Positions 7,289 through 14,650 of a stretch of 16,964 nt of DNA are shown piece after piece. Numbering within the stretch: position 1 is the first letter of the stretch; each line of letters begins with the position of its first letter. The stretch is from positions 1 to 16,964 of the forward strand of contig UQRC01000043.1 in the NCBI GenBank assembly GCA_900543445.1. The letters are read 5' to 3'. The notes under the pieces were generated by a model that was given only the letters and a program-made list of their open reading frames with translations, did not search any database and was not told where the DNA came from. This DNA comes from an uncultured Lachnobacterium sp. Its GTDB lineage: Bacteria; Bacillota; Clostridia; Lachnospirales; Lachnospiraceae. The position numbers and the translations under genes are program-made.

Positions 7289-7936
7289 TTAATACAGGCT
7301 TCCGAAACGAGAAAATGGGTAGTAGATCATATAAGCTTTACCGATAATCTCATCCTTCGTCACGTATGTATTGTCCCAGTATCTTGCGTCATAAGAATCA
7401 TTACGATTGTCTCCCATGACAAAGTAGCAATCCTCCGGCACCTCAAATTCAAACGGTCCGGTTGCGGTCACCCAATCCTCCTTGAGGTAGTCTTCCTCAA
7501 GCGGTACCTCCGAATCGTTGATATAAACCTTGGCTTCCTTGATCGTCACCTTTTCGCCCGGAAGACCGATGATACGCTTTACATATTTCTCGGATTCATC
7601 GTCCGGAAATTTGAAGATTATGATATCACCGCGGCGCGGCTCTGTAAAGTTGTATGCGATACGAAGTCCGAACAGATCATCGCCCGGTTCGATCGTGTGC
7701 TCCATAGAGCCGGTCGGAACCGTCGCATTGATAATAATGTAATTCTTCAGCACCAGCGCAAGTGCAATCGCAATCACAAACGTCATGCACCAGCTTAGCA
7801 CTTCACGCAATGCCGAATTCTTCTTTTCCGGCTTATGTTCATCCGTTTGCGTCTGAAGTTCTTTCTCCGTCTCAGATTCCACCGCCTGAGGCTCCTGGAT
7901 CAGTTCCTCTAAACGCTCATCTCTTTTTTCACTCAT
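7289..7936 (-). CDS. lepB: Signal peptidase I (type I leader peptidase)
   Basis: A 215-residue membrane serine protease that removes signal peptides on the outer face of the membrane. After an unusually long charged cytoplasmic tail (residues 1-45, rich in Glu, Gln and Lys) there is one transmembrane segment (about 46-66). The nucleophile Ser77 is in PTGSMEHT, the general base Lys120 is in YVKRIIGLPG, and the GDNRNDSYDARYW box is at 175-187. These are the conserved signal peptidase boxes. The single membrane span and short catalytic domain are normal for Gram-positive enzymes. The start lies 6 nt after the stop of the HSP90-like gene with a TAGGA site in between, so it is co-transcribed with that gene and with the sortase. 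A plausible local job is processing the signal peptide of the SPKTG protein upstream. Confidence 0.95.
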   Translation of the reverse strand: MSEKRDERLEELIQEPQAVESETEKELQTQTDEHKPEKKNSALREVLSWCMTFVIAIALALVLKNYIIINATVPTGSMEHTIEPGDDLFGLRIAYNFTEPRRGDIIIFKFPDDESEKYVKRIIGLPGEKVTIKEAKVYINDSEVPLEEDYLKEDWVTATGPFEFEVPEDCYFVMGDNRNDSYDARYWDNTYVTKDEIIGKAYMIYYPFSRFGSLY

Positions 7937-7942
7937 ATATTC

Positions 7943-9847
7943 CTACTCTCTTGGCATAAACCACCAACTAATAAAATCATCTCTGTGAAACTCGAAACCG
8001 ACCAGTCCCAGATCGACACGATCCTTGTTTGTCAGCCGGCTTTCAATAAATTCGTTTACAGAAATCACAAAATCATTTTCCAGACACCACATTGCCTGTA
8101 AAGTTGCTACCTTCGACGGATCCCAGTCATCGACGATCATACCTCCGAAATCAATGATTTTGCTCCACCCATGGTTGGAATTGATCATACGCTGCTTGAT
8201 ATTCTCCAGAATAACCGCCAGTATCGCATGAACCTTCGGATGATACATAACCGGCTCCAGCATCTTATACAAACGATGCTCCTTATTCAATAGAATGTCC
8301 AGCGATCTCCCCTGATTATTCGTCACAAGGCAAAAGATTTCATCGTATCCGATCGTCTGCGGATATAAATGATAAGAATTACGATACGGCACAACACTTC
8401 GGATCATGTGGAAATCCGCAACCATATCATCATAGAGAATTCCCGGATAATCACTGATCACATAGCGCTGTGACTTCCGGTATGGTGCCATCATCTGACA
8501 GAATATATCACGATTCTTCTCAAACACGATCAATTTATTTTCCTTCAAAAAGCGCTGAAAGTCAATCGGATAGTTCGTTCTGTAATAATCAAACAACTCC
8601 CTTGCAATAAAAGCGATGCGAATCACCTTGCCGGAAAAACCCTGCACAATCGTTTGAATCGGCAACGCAATCTGTTTTCCCTTCAGATAAACATCCACAC
8701 ATACCGCCTTGCCAAGAAGTGCCATCTCATCCTCATATTCTGTGAGAATCGATTTTCTTCCATCGTTCAAATATTGATTCAGGTTCATCGGATTTGACTC
8801 AAACGCCTTCAGCACTTTTTCCCCGATCAGTCTTCGAAGTTCCTTCACATTCTCATCATTTGCCACTCCGTCACGCGTCATACGAGGCGTCAGAAACGGC
8901 CTCTTGATATTCAGATGAAATGTCATGTGCCGTAGCCATTCCGGCTTAAGGCCAAGCGCATCCGGATCATCCATCAGCTTAAAGCCCTGCTGATACAGAC
9001 AGGAGTCACCGATCAAAGCCTTATGCTTCGAGTTATAGATCCACAGATAGCCTTCCATAAGATCATCCAGAATACGGATGGATATGACGCCAAGTACATC
9101 CGCAAACGGATTGTCCAAAATCCAATTGGAATCATAAATCGTCTCCCGCTTCCGGTCAAAGACAACTTCGATTGGATACGGCTGATAGAGCATCCACTTA
9201 CGGATTCCCCCAATCAGTCCCTGCATCGTCAGACGCATCGCATATTTCGGTTTTAAAACCAAGGTAATCTTGGAACCGGATTCCTCCCTGTTGCAATTCA
9301 CATATTCGATTGATTCGGATCCTTCCAGCCACTTTGCCATCACCGGCTCTAATGATTCCTTATTCGTAATATTCCATGCTGTATTTACACACTTGTCTTT
9401 CTTCGATTCAATCAGAATCGCACGCGCCGCCATAAAGCAGGAGAGCATACCGACTCCGTAACGTGCCATCGGCTCATACTGGAGCTTTTGTATTGCGAAA
9501 TCTTCACTCTGGTAGTAGCTGCAGCCAATCTTTGCGACATATTTTTCAATATCGCCACTATTCATACCGATTCCATTGTCTTCGATTGTAAGCCTCTGTG
9601 TCAGCGAATTATACGAAATCCGGATCCTTGCGTGATATGGTTCACGCATCGAATTAATCGCACGAGCCTCCTCGATTTCAAGGAACTCTGTGCCCCAGCT
9701 CCATTCGAGCGCTGCCCGCGTGTTGCAGGCATCAAACGCATTTTGCAACAGTTCACGAATGTATACTTCCGTATCTCCATAGAACTGCGGGCTGGAAAAA
9801 GCTGCTATCATATTGTCCTGATTCAAGTCAATGTGACATTGATTCAT
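7943..9847 (-). CDS. HSP90-like (GHKL) ATPase, divergent HtpG relative
   Basis: A 634-residue protein close to HtpG in length (E. coli HtpG is 624). The N-terminal ATPase domain has the Bergerat-fold signatures: N-box RELLQNAFDACN (31-42, Glu32 catalytic, Asn36 for Mg), G1 box IEDNGIGM (88-95), G2 box YGVGMLSCF (130-138) and the GSKITL motif (191-196). Residues 310-350 (KRPFLTPRMTRDG...ELRRLIGEKVLKAF) align by eye with the HtpG middle-domain LPLNVSRE loop, placing Arg325 where the ATP-contacting arginine would be. The C-terminal third shows no recognisable HtpG dimerisation region. There are no signal peptide or membrane segments, so it is cytoplasmic. The gene begins 13 nt after the sortase stop, and lepB follows 6 nt after its own stop, a very tight operon. 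A client protein cannot be read from sequence. Fold confidence is high; function is unknown. Confidence 0.8.
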   Translation of the reverse strand: MNQCHIDLNQDNMIAAFSSPQFYGDTEVYIRELLQNAFDACNTRAALEWSWGTEFLEIEEARAINSMREPYHARIRISYNSLTQRLTIEDNGIGMNSGDIEKYVAKIGCSYYQSEDFAIQKLQYEPMARYGVGMLSCFMAARAILIESKKDKCVNTAWNITNKESLEPVMAKWLEGSESIEYVNCNREESGSKITLVLKPKYAMRLTMQGLIGGIRKWMLYQPYPIEVVFDRKRETIYDSNWILDNPFADVLGVISIRILDDLMEGYLWIYNSKHKALIGDSCLYQQGFKLMDDPDALGLKPEWLRHMTFHLNIKRPFLTPRMTRDGVANDENVKELRRLIGEKVLKAFESNPMNLNQYLNDGRKSILTEYEDEMALLGKAVCVDVYLKGKQIALPIQTIVQGFSGKVIRIAFIARELFDYYRTNYPIDFQRFLKENKLIVFEKNRDIFCQMMAPYRKSQRYVISDYPGILYDDMVADFHMIRSVVPYRNSYHLYPQTIGYDEIFCLVTNNQGRSLDILLNKEHRLYKMLEPVMYHPKVHAILAVILENIKQRMINSNHGWSKIIDFGGMIVDDWDPSKVATLQAMWCLENDFVISVNEFIESRLTNKDRVDLGLVGFEFHRDDFISWWFMPRE

Positions 9848-9860
9848 GTTTCTTCCTCAA

Positions 9861-10751
9861 TTATAATTCTTCTTCATTGAGCAGTACCGCCTGCACGAGA
9901 AATCGATTCTGCGATTTGCCCTTGATGCAGGTCGAAAGCGTCAGAATGTGACTTTGGTCTGTCGCCTGAATATCGTTTCGCATATTGGCACTGTCTGCTT
10001 TGTTGTATATCTTATCCAGATAAATCTGCCGACCGCTCTGTGTCGTGAAATCGTTGGAATAAAGAATGTGGAGATTGTCGCTCTCATAGGCTGACCAGAT
10101 CTCATACACCAATACTTTATCCCCTGTATAGACATAAATATACGGGCAGTTTGCAAAAAACGCTGAATCTTCAAAATAATGAAGTGTCGCAAACATCGAA
10201 TCGTCACGCATATTGTGTCCGTACACGACCGTATCAAAATCGGTAAAATCTTTACTGTTTATTTTCTCTGTATAAATACATCCCGGATATCCCTTACTGC
10301 CATTCATATTATAGTTCAGATAATAACTGTCATCGACAGCATTCTGAAGTATTGGATAATCAATATCGGTTCCGGGAATATAGATCCACGCATAGATGTC
10401 CGGATTGACCGCATGAAGTGCATCCCAATCAAGAGTCTTCTGCGGAATGCTGATTCCAAGCTGACTTAATTCCGAATCTTCTGTAGACTCGGTTTCCGTT
10501 TCTGTAATCTGCGTTTCATCTTCATTCTGAGACGGCACCGAGATTACGTTGTCCCCCATGGATTCCTGCAGCCGGTTTACCTGTGCTGCCAGATCCTCAT
10601 ACTGTTTCTCAGCCTGATTCTGCACATACCAGTTGCGCAGCAAAATACCTGCTATAACGATTAATATAATAAGCAGAATAATGGTAAAAAGTTTATAAAT
10701 ATTAAATGGTGCTTTCTGTTTTTTCTTTGTCGGATTCTGTTTTTCACTCAT
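9861..10751 (-). CDS. srtB: Class B sortase
   Basis: A 296-residue cell-surface transpeptidase. A basic N-terminus is followed by a membrane anchor (about residues 20-39), a coiled, acidic Glu/Thr-rich stalk (43-100), and the sortase beta-barrel. The catalytic residues are His179 in YGHNM, Cys275 in TLSTC and Arg283 in QNRFLV, with the long insertion between His and Cys typical of class B. The upstream gene encodes a protein ending in SPKTG, the kind of motif recognised by Clostridioides difficile SrtB, so this is the probable enzyme-substrate pair. The anchor residue in the peptidoglycan is not visible. The start is the ATG at 10751, with AAGG 9 nt upstream. The downstream gene begins after 13 nt. 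Confidence 0.93.
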   Translation of the reverse strand: MSEKQNPTKKKQKAPFNIYKLFTIILLIILIVIAGILLRNWYVQNQAEKQYEDLAAQVNRLQESMGDNVISVPSQNEDETQITETETESTEDSELSQLGISIPQKTLDWDALHAVNPDIYAWIYIPGTDIDYPILQNAVDDSYYLNYNMNGSKGYPGCIYTEKINSKDFTDFDTVVYGHNMRDDSMFATLHYFEDSAFFANCPYIYVYTGDKVLVYEIWSAYESDNLHILYSNDFTTQSGRQIYLDKIYNKADSANMRNDIQATDQSHILTLSTCIKGKSQNRFLVQAVLLNEEEL

Positions 10752-10777
10752 GATCCATACCTTTTCCTAACACTATG

Positions 10778-10839
10778 CAAAGGCGGCAGACTCCGTTCCG
10801 CCGCCTTTGTCATGTTTGCGGGCCTACCGCAGGTCCCGC
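10778..10839 (-). other. Two GC-rich hairpins between surface protein and sortase genes
   Basis: CAAAGGCGGC (10778-10787) pairs perfectly with GCCGCCTTTG (10800-10809), and GCGGG-CCT (10818-10825) pairs imperfectly with AGGTCCCGC (10831-10839). Neither is followed by a T-run on either strand, so they do not look like a full intrinsic terminator. A partial terminator or an mRNA-processing or stability hairpin, setting surface protein above sortase expression, would fit. Confidence 0.5.
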
Positions 10840-10884
10840 ATAGACCTTATACATGCATCCAAAAATTGTATCCAGTGTTTTTAT

Positions 10885-11832
10885 TTATCTGTTCGCGTGT
10901 GCCTTCCTGCCGCAGACTGCAACGCCTGCGAGTGCGAACACTGCCACGATTGGCAGCGCAGGTAAAGACGCACCGGTCTTTGGTGAAAGAACTCCTGCAG
11001 AAGTTGTTCCGCCAGAGGCCGCTCCTCCGTTCGATGCGGACGATCCCTTTACGGAATTGCGTCCATCACTGTATCCGTCGTTGTAACCCTCATCATAGTT
11101 ATCCTCAGAATCCTTTTCCGGATATTTTACCGTTACATTCTGATTGACGTTAACCGGATTGTTCTGATTATTACTCTGATTGTTACTCTGGTTATTGCTA
11201 TTGCTGCTGTTACTGCTGTTGCTGTTGCTCTGTGACGGGCCGGAAGTGTTATTACTATTTGTATTGTTCTTCGTACTGTTGGTGTTATTGTTTGTCTTAT
11301 TGCCATCCGGCTGATTCTTAGACGGATCACTTGTTGGAACATTCGCACTTGTCGGATATTGCACGACTGCAACCGGTGATAATGAATATAAAGTCACGGT
11401 AACCTGTCCGTTCGACACACTGCTTGGTTTCACAACTTCCCACTTTCCGTTTCCATACTGGTGTAATACATATACAGAATAACCACTACTGATCGTAGTC
11501 GGATCAATACTCAATGTAATTGTAACGCCTTTGCTTGTATCAACATTATCGCCAACCGACAAATCCGCCATAGCAAGCACTTTTGCAGATGCATTCACAC
11601 TGTTCGCAGCTTCGTTTACGCTTGTAACTTTGCTTGCATCTACTTTCTTCTTGGTAACATTGTAAATCGTGTTATTTGTACCTTTTACAGTAACATTCTT
11701 TACATTATTCACCCACTCCTGCGCTTTCTGGTCTAACGCCGCATCCGTTCCCGGTGAGTTCGCAGCAAATACCGTTGTTCCCATAGTGAGAACAAGCAGC
11801 ATTGCCAGCATTCCCATAAGCATTTTCTTCAT
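10885..11832 (-). CDS. SPKTG-anchored, Asn/Ser-rich cell-wall surface protein
   Basis: A 315-residue secreted protein. Residues 1-24 form a signal peptide with probable cleavage after VFA or VFAA. Residues 27-160 look like one compact domain of beta-rich character with no family that I recognise. Residues 163-232 form a low-complexity Asn/Ser/Gln/Thr linker. Residues 245-259 contain a YDEGYNDGYSDGR repeat. The C-terminus is a cell-wall sorting signal: SPKTG (283-287), a hydrophobic stretch (290-307) and a basic tail ending in HANR. SPKTG is the substrate type of clostridial class B sortases, and such a sortase is the next gene. AGGAGG precedes the ATG by 8 nt. The cargo domain gives no catalytic motif, so adhesion or a structural role is only a guess. 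Confidence 0.85.
   Translation of the reverse strand: MKKMLMGMLAMLLVLTMGTTVFAANSPGTDAALDQKAQEWVNNVKNVTVKGTNNTIYNVTKKKVDASKVTSVNEAANSVNASAKVLAMADLSVGDNVDTSKGVTITLSIDPTTISSGYSVYVLHQYGNGKWEVVKPSSVSNGQVTVTLYSLSPVAVVQYPTSANVPTSDPSKNQPDGNKTNNNTNSTKNNTNSNNTSGPSQSNSNSSNSSNSNNQSNNQSNNQNNPVNVNQNVTVKYPEKDSEDNYDEGYNDGYSDGRNSVKGSSASNGGAASGGTTSAGVLSPKTGASLPALPIVAVFALAGVAVCGRKAHANR
11137..11301 (-). repeat. Asn/Ser codon low-complexity tract in the surface protein gene
   Basis: Codons 178-232 are almost entirely AAT/AAC, AGC/AGT, CAG and ACT, giving degenerate trinucleotide repeats on the DNA. The tract encodes a flexible, hydrophilic wall-spanning linker. Such tracts can change length by slippage. Confidence 0.8.
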
Positions 11833-11883
11833 CGCTATCGCCTCCTTTCGTTCATTATTTGCATGTAGTATCTATCATATCAA

Positions 11884-11895
11884 GTGCGCGCGCAC
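11884..11895. promoter_or_regulatory. 12-bp perfect palindrome upstream of the surface protein gene
   Basis: GTGCGCGCGCAC is its own reverse complement and lies in the 84-nt gap between the LCP gene and the surface protein gene, about 50 nt before the latter's ATG. The flanking minus strand has AT-rich -10-like sequences (TATGAT at 11879-11874) without a convincing -35. It could be an operator or the stem of a short hairpin. Confidence 0.3.
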
Positions 11896-11916
11896 CGGAT
11901 ACCTTTTCCCTTACGC

Positions 11917-12987
11917 CTACTCCACCGGCGTGTAAAATACCTGGATCAGAAGCTTCTGCATCGCATCCTCTTCCACATGGTATTCTTCATATTCTTCGCC
12001 CATCACCGTCTCTCCAGGAACCGTATACATCTGATTCTCGGAAAAATCATAATTCATCAACTCCGTGATCAGGCTTGTAAAATCCACACTCGTAACGAGA
12101 TAATCCGAGATGGAATCATACACATCCACAACCTTGGAAGCATCTCCTGCTGCAATTGTATGCAGCTTATCAAAATATGCAATAATATACTGTTCCTGAC
12201 GACGCAGACGCTCAGTTGCGCTGTCATATTCTTTCGTGTCTCGTGTGCGAAGATAGCAGTATGCTTCATCTCCGGTAAGTGTCACATCGTCCCCTTTATG
12301 AAGATCGACGCCTTTGTCCTCATTCTTAATATTCTGAAGTACCGTGAGATCAACACCACCCACAGCATCATTCATCATCGGAATTGCCCCCATATTCATC
12401 GCAAGATATCCGCTGATCGGAATATTGTCAAAAAGCTTCGAAACCGCGTCCACACTTCTTGTGCAGCTGATTCTTCTGCCATCTCCAAACGCGTGCTGCA
12501 GACAGATCTGCGCATCCACATTACCAAGGTCATTGCCAGCTTCGTCACATAGATAAATATCTGCGATTGTATTACGATTGATAGACACAACCTTAAGCGT
12601 CTGCTTTGAAGAGTCAACAACCAGCAAAAACATCGCATCGGACTGTCCGCCACTGTTGTAATCCTTCGCCTTGGCAACTTTGTCATCCGTATCGATGCCC
12701 ATCATCAGATAAGTACGAAGATTCCGATTATACTGGTACTCTTTTCCGTCAAAAGACACCGTCCCCTCCTGCCACTTCTCCGTAGCCTTCGGTTCCTGCG
12801 TATCTGTCACCGATGCATCCGGCACTTCCGCCTGCGGACCGTAATCCACCGGCTCCTGCCGAAAAGCATTCTGCGCCTTCGTCTTTACACCAACCACAAT
12901 GATCAGCACAAGAATGACCACCATCGCTCCGGACATAAAATACAAAACATTATGCAGTTTTTCAGATGATTCATGCTGCTTACTCAT
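11917..12987 (-). CDS. LCP (LytR-CpsA-Psr) family cell-wall polymer transferase
   Basis: A 356-residue membrane-anchored protein: short cytoplasmic N-terminus, one transmembrane segment (about 15-34), a Pro/Glu/Thr-rich stalk to about 75, then the extracellular LCP domain (about 92-290). LCP enzymes attach undecaprenyl-phosphate-linked glycopolymers to peptidoglycan. Visible motifs are GGQSDAMFLLVVD (113-125, Asp117 conserved), SINRNT (135-140), and YLRTRD...ERLRRQ (245-264) with the clustered arginines that bind the pyrophosphate. The usual RSDT and SIPRD segments read QSDA and SINRN here, so two normally conserved positions differ. The start ATG overlaps the TGA of the kinase gene as ATGA, so it is translationally coupled to the kinase and probably acts on the same polysaccharide. 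Confidence 0.85.
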   Translation of the reverse strand: MSKQHESSEKLHNVLYFMSGAMVVILVLIIVVGVKTKAQNAFRQEPVDYGPQAEVPDASVTDTQEPKATEKWQEGTVSFDGKEYQYNRNLRTYLMMGIDTDDKVAKAKDYNSGGQSDAMFLLVVDSSKQTLKVVSINRNTIADIYLCDEAGNDLGNVDAQICLQHAFGDGRRISCTRSVDAVSKLFDNIPISGYLAMNMGAIPMMNDAVGGVDLTVLQNIKNEDKGVDLHKGDDVTLTGDEAYCYLRTRDTKEYDSATERLRRQEQYIIAYFDKLHTIAAGDASKVVDVYDSISDYLVTSVDFTSLITELMNYDFSENQMYTVPGETVMGEEYEEYHVEEDAMQKLLIQVFYTPVE

Positions 12988-13709
12988 GCTTCGGGTTTCG
13001 CTTCTTCCTTCTTACCATAATAACTGCCATAATAGCTGCCGTAATAGCCACCATAATAGCTGTTCTTCTTCATCTTAACCTTGTTTAAGACGGCTCCGAG
13101 TACGCGGACCCCGGATGCTTCTAACTGTTTCTTGACATTAAGAATCAGACGTCCTCTTGCCATCCCCTGTGCAATCACAAGGATTGCTCCATCGCAATGC
13201 TTTGCAATCACAGCCGCATCAATTGCAGCTCCGATCGGCGCGCAGTCTAACAATACATAATTAAAATGTTCTCTGCCAAACTTGAGTAATTCCTCAAAAT
13301 ATTTCTTTTCCAGGATCTCCGTCGGATTTGGGACCGATGGACCTGCAAAAATCATAAACATACCCGGAATCTCGGTTCCGTATAACACATCCTCCAGTTT
13401 CTTCTGACCTGAGAGGAAATGTGAAAGACCATAGATTTCACTTCCATCCGTCGAAGTCGCACGAAGTCTGCCGACATACACCGATTTACGCATGTCCGTA
13501 TCGATCAAAAGTACTCTCTTACCGGATTCCGTCAGCGATCTTGCAAGATCCAATGTCACAGTACTTTTGCCTTCATTCGGCAAAGCCGAAGTAATAACGA
13601 TTGTGCGAATATCATCTCCGCAAAACTGAATATTCGTCTTGAGCGCGCGAAGAGACTCTTTCATTGTATATTTCTGATCTCGTAATTTACCAAATCTAAC
13701 TGTCTTCAT
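12984..13709 (-). CDS. cpsD: Bacterial tyrosine (BY) kinase, CpsD/CapB type
   Basis: A 241-residue cytoplasmic autokinase that, with a membrane activator, regulates polysaccharide export and chain length. Walker A is SALPNEGKST (41-50), Walker A' LLIDTDMRKS (67-76) and Walker B YVLLDCAP (151-158, Asp155). The N-terminal MKESLRALKTNI segment (16-27) is the ring-interface helix of the family. The C-terminus (218-231) is a run of YYG/YYGS repeats carrying eight tyrosines, the autophosphorylation cluster. The gene begins 6 nt after the chain-length gene and overlaps the LCP gene. The AGGAAG site is about 15 nt from the ATG, so translation probably depends on coupling. No cognate CpsB/Wzb phosphatase is present in the window. 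Confidence 0.93.
   Translation of the reverse strand: MKTVRFGKLRDQKYTMKESLRALKTNIQFCGDDIRTIVITSALPNEGKSTVTLDLARSLTESGKRVLLIDTDMRKSVYVGRLRATSTDGSEIYGLSHFLSGQKKLEDVLYGTEIPGMFMIFAGPSVPNPTEILEKKYFEELLKFGREHFNYVLLDCAPIGAAIDAAVIAKHCDGAILVIAQGMARGRLILNVKKQLEASGVRVLGAVLNKVKMKKNSYYGGYYGSYYGSYYGKKEEAKPEA
13017..13058 (-). repeat. Tandem repeat encoding the YYGS tyrosine cluster
   Basis: About three and a half copies of a 12-nt unit encoding Tyr-Tyr-Gly-Ser/Gly at the 3' end of the BY-kinase gene (residues 218-231). Copy number sets the number of phosphorylatable tyrosines, so slippage here could tune the kinase. Confidence 0.8.
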
Positions 13710-13715
13710 TACAAT

Positions 13716-14471
13716 CTACGCTTTCTTCCTGTTCTTACGACGTGACTTCTTGCGTTCCTTCCGGCTCTCACCATCGTACTCCAATTCCTCCATTGGAAGT
13801 GTTCCGAGAACATTTAAGCCGAGCTTTTTCTCAACATCTTCTGCATTCATGATCGTATCATTAAACAGATATGCCATCACCACAATACCGGACGCAAACA
13901 AAAGACCCAATACACCACCGATTGCCGTGTTCTTCAAAACACTCGGACTGACGGCCTCACCGTCCGTATAACCCCACTGAATCACATTCGGCGGATCCTG
14001 ATCCATCTTCTCTGCAATAAATGCAGCGCCAACATTCGCAATCTCATCTGCAATCGTCTTAGCCATCGTTGGGTTCTTATCACGAACCGTAATCTTCAAA
14101 ATTCGGGAATTGGACGGATTCTCAAGGGTAATCTTCCCTTCAAGCGATTCATAGGTTTCATTTAAACTCAGATTCGCGATCACCTGCTCGAGCACCGGAC
14201 GTCCCTTGACAACAACCATATAATCGTTCGTCAGACTCGTTCCTGCCTGAATGTCCGCAAGACTCGTGATCGACGTACTCTTCGACAACACATACAACTC
14301 TGAAACCGACTCATATTGTGGCACCATAAGAAAGCGGCTTGCTGCATACGCAATGCCCGCTCCTAAAATCATCGCCAAAAGAATCCACTTCCAGAACGAT
14401 ACCAGTTCCAAAAAGAGATCCTTCAAATCAATCTCTATTTCATCGTTATCGATCGGCTGTATATTATCCAT
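13716..14471 (-). CDS. cpsC: Wzz/CpsC-type polysaccharide chain-length determinant
   Basis: A 251-residue polysaccharide co-polymerase and kinase activator. Transmembrane segments at about 28-48 and 182-203 flank a short extracellular domain (50-180), with a Pro-rich segment (DPPNVIQWGYTDGEAVSPS) just before the second one, as usual in Wzz. The cytoplasmic C-terminus (204-251) includes the DVEKKLGLNVLGTLP segment that contacts the kinase, and ends in a strongly basic KERKKSRRKNRKK stretch. As in other Gram-positives, the membrane activator and kinase are separate proteins encoded by adjacent genes, here 6 nt apart. TTAGGAG precedes the ATG. It is the first gene of the operon, behind a good promoter. 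Confidence 0.92.
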   Translation of the reverse strand: MDNIQPIDNDEIEIDLKDLFLELVSFWKWILLAMILGAGIAYAASRFLMVPQYESVSELYVLSKSTSITSLADIQAGTSLTNDYMVVVKGRPVLEQVIANLSLNETYESLEGKITLENPSNSRILKITVRDKNPTMAKTIADEIANVGAAFIAEKMDQDPPNVIQWGYTDGEAVSPSVLKNTAIGGVLGLLFASGIVVMAYLFNDTIMNAEDVEKKLGLNVLGTLPMEELEYDGESRKERKKSRRKNRKKA

Positions 14472-14553
14472 TGTTTCTCCTAAGTTTCCGTTAGTTCTAT
14501 CGACTCATTTCTTAACGCAAGTCGCTTCTTATAAAATCGTATAGTTAGATATT

Positions 14554-14582
14554 ATTATACTATATCGGCGCATTTTGTGCAA
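14554..14582 (-). promoter_or_regulatory. Promoter of the chain-length/kinase/LCP operon
   Basis: On the minus strand TTGCAC (14582-14577), 17 nt, then a perfect TATAAT (14559-14554). Transcription would start near 14547, giving a leader of about 75 nt to the Wzz ATG. The gap 14472-14650 shows no clear terminator for the upstream glycosidase gene; only weak AT-rich hairpins are seen. Confidence 0.7.
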
Positions 14583-14650
14583 TGATTGAGTCTTTCTCTA
14601 AACTTCGGAGAAAATCGGTTTTTCTGTCATACATCCGTCTGTTCACCTGT

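Noticed and set aside
7079..7798. Plus-strand open frame of 239 codons over the signal peptidase and mrp starts
   Set aside because: It is antisense to two genes with full catalytic motifs. It has no ribosome site and a biased, non-protein-like composition.
11884..12552. Plus-strand open frame of 222 codons opposite the LCP gene
   Set aside because: It is His/Ile-rich antisense shadow sequence with no ribosome site; the LCP frame has the family motifs.
14585..14612. Terminator for the GH18 gene at TTTCTC/GAGAAA
   Set aside because: The stem is 6 AT-rich pairs with a 9-nt loop and no T-run on the minus strand.
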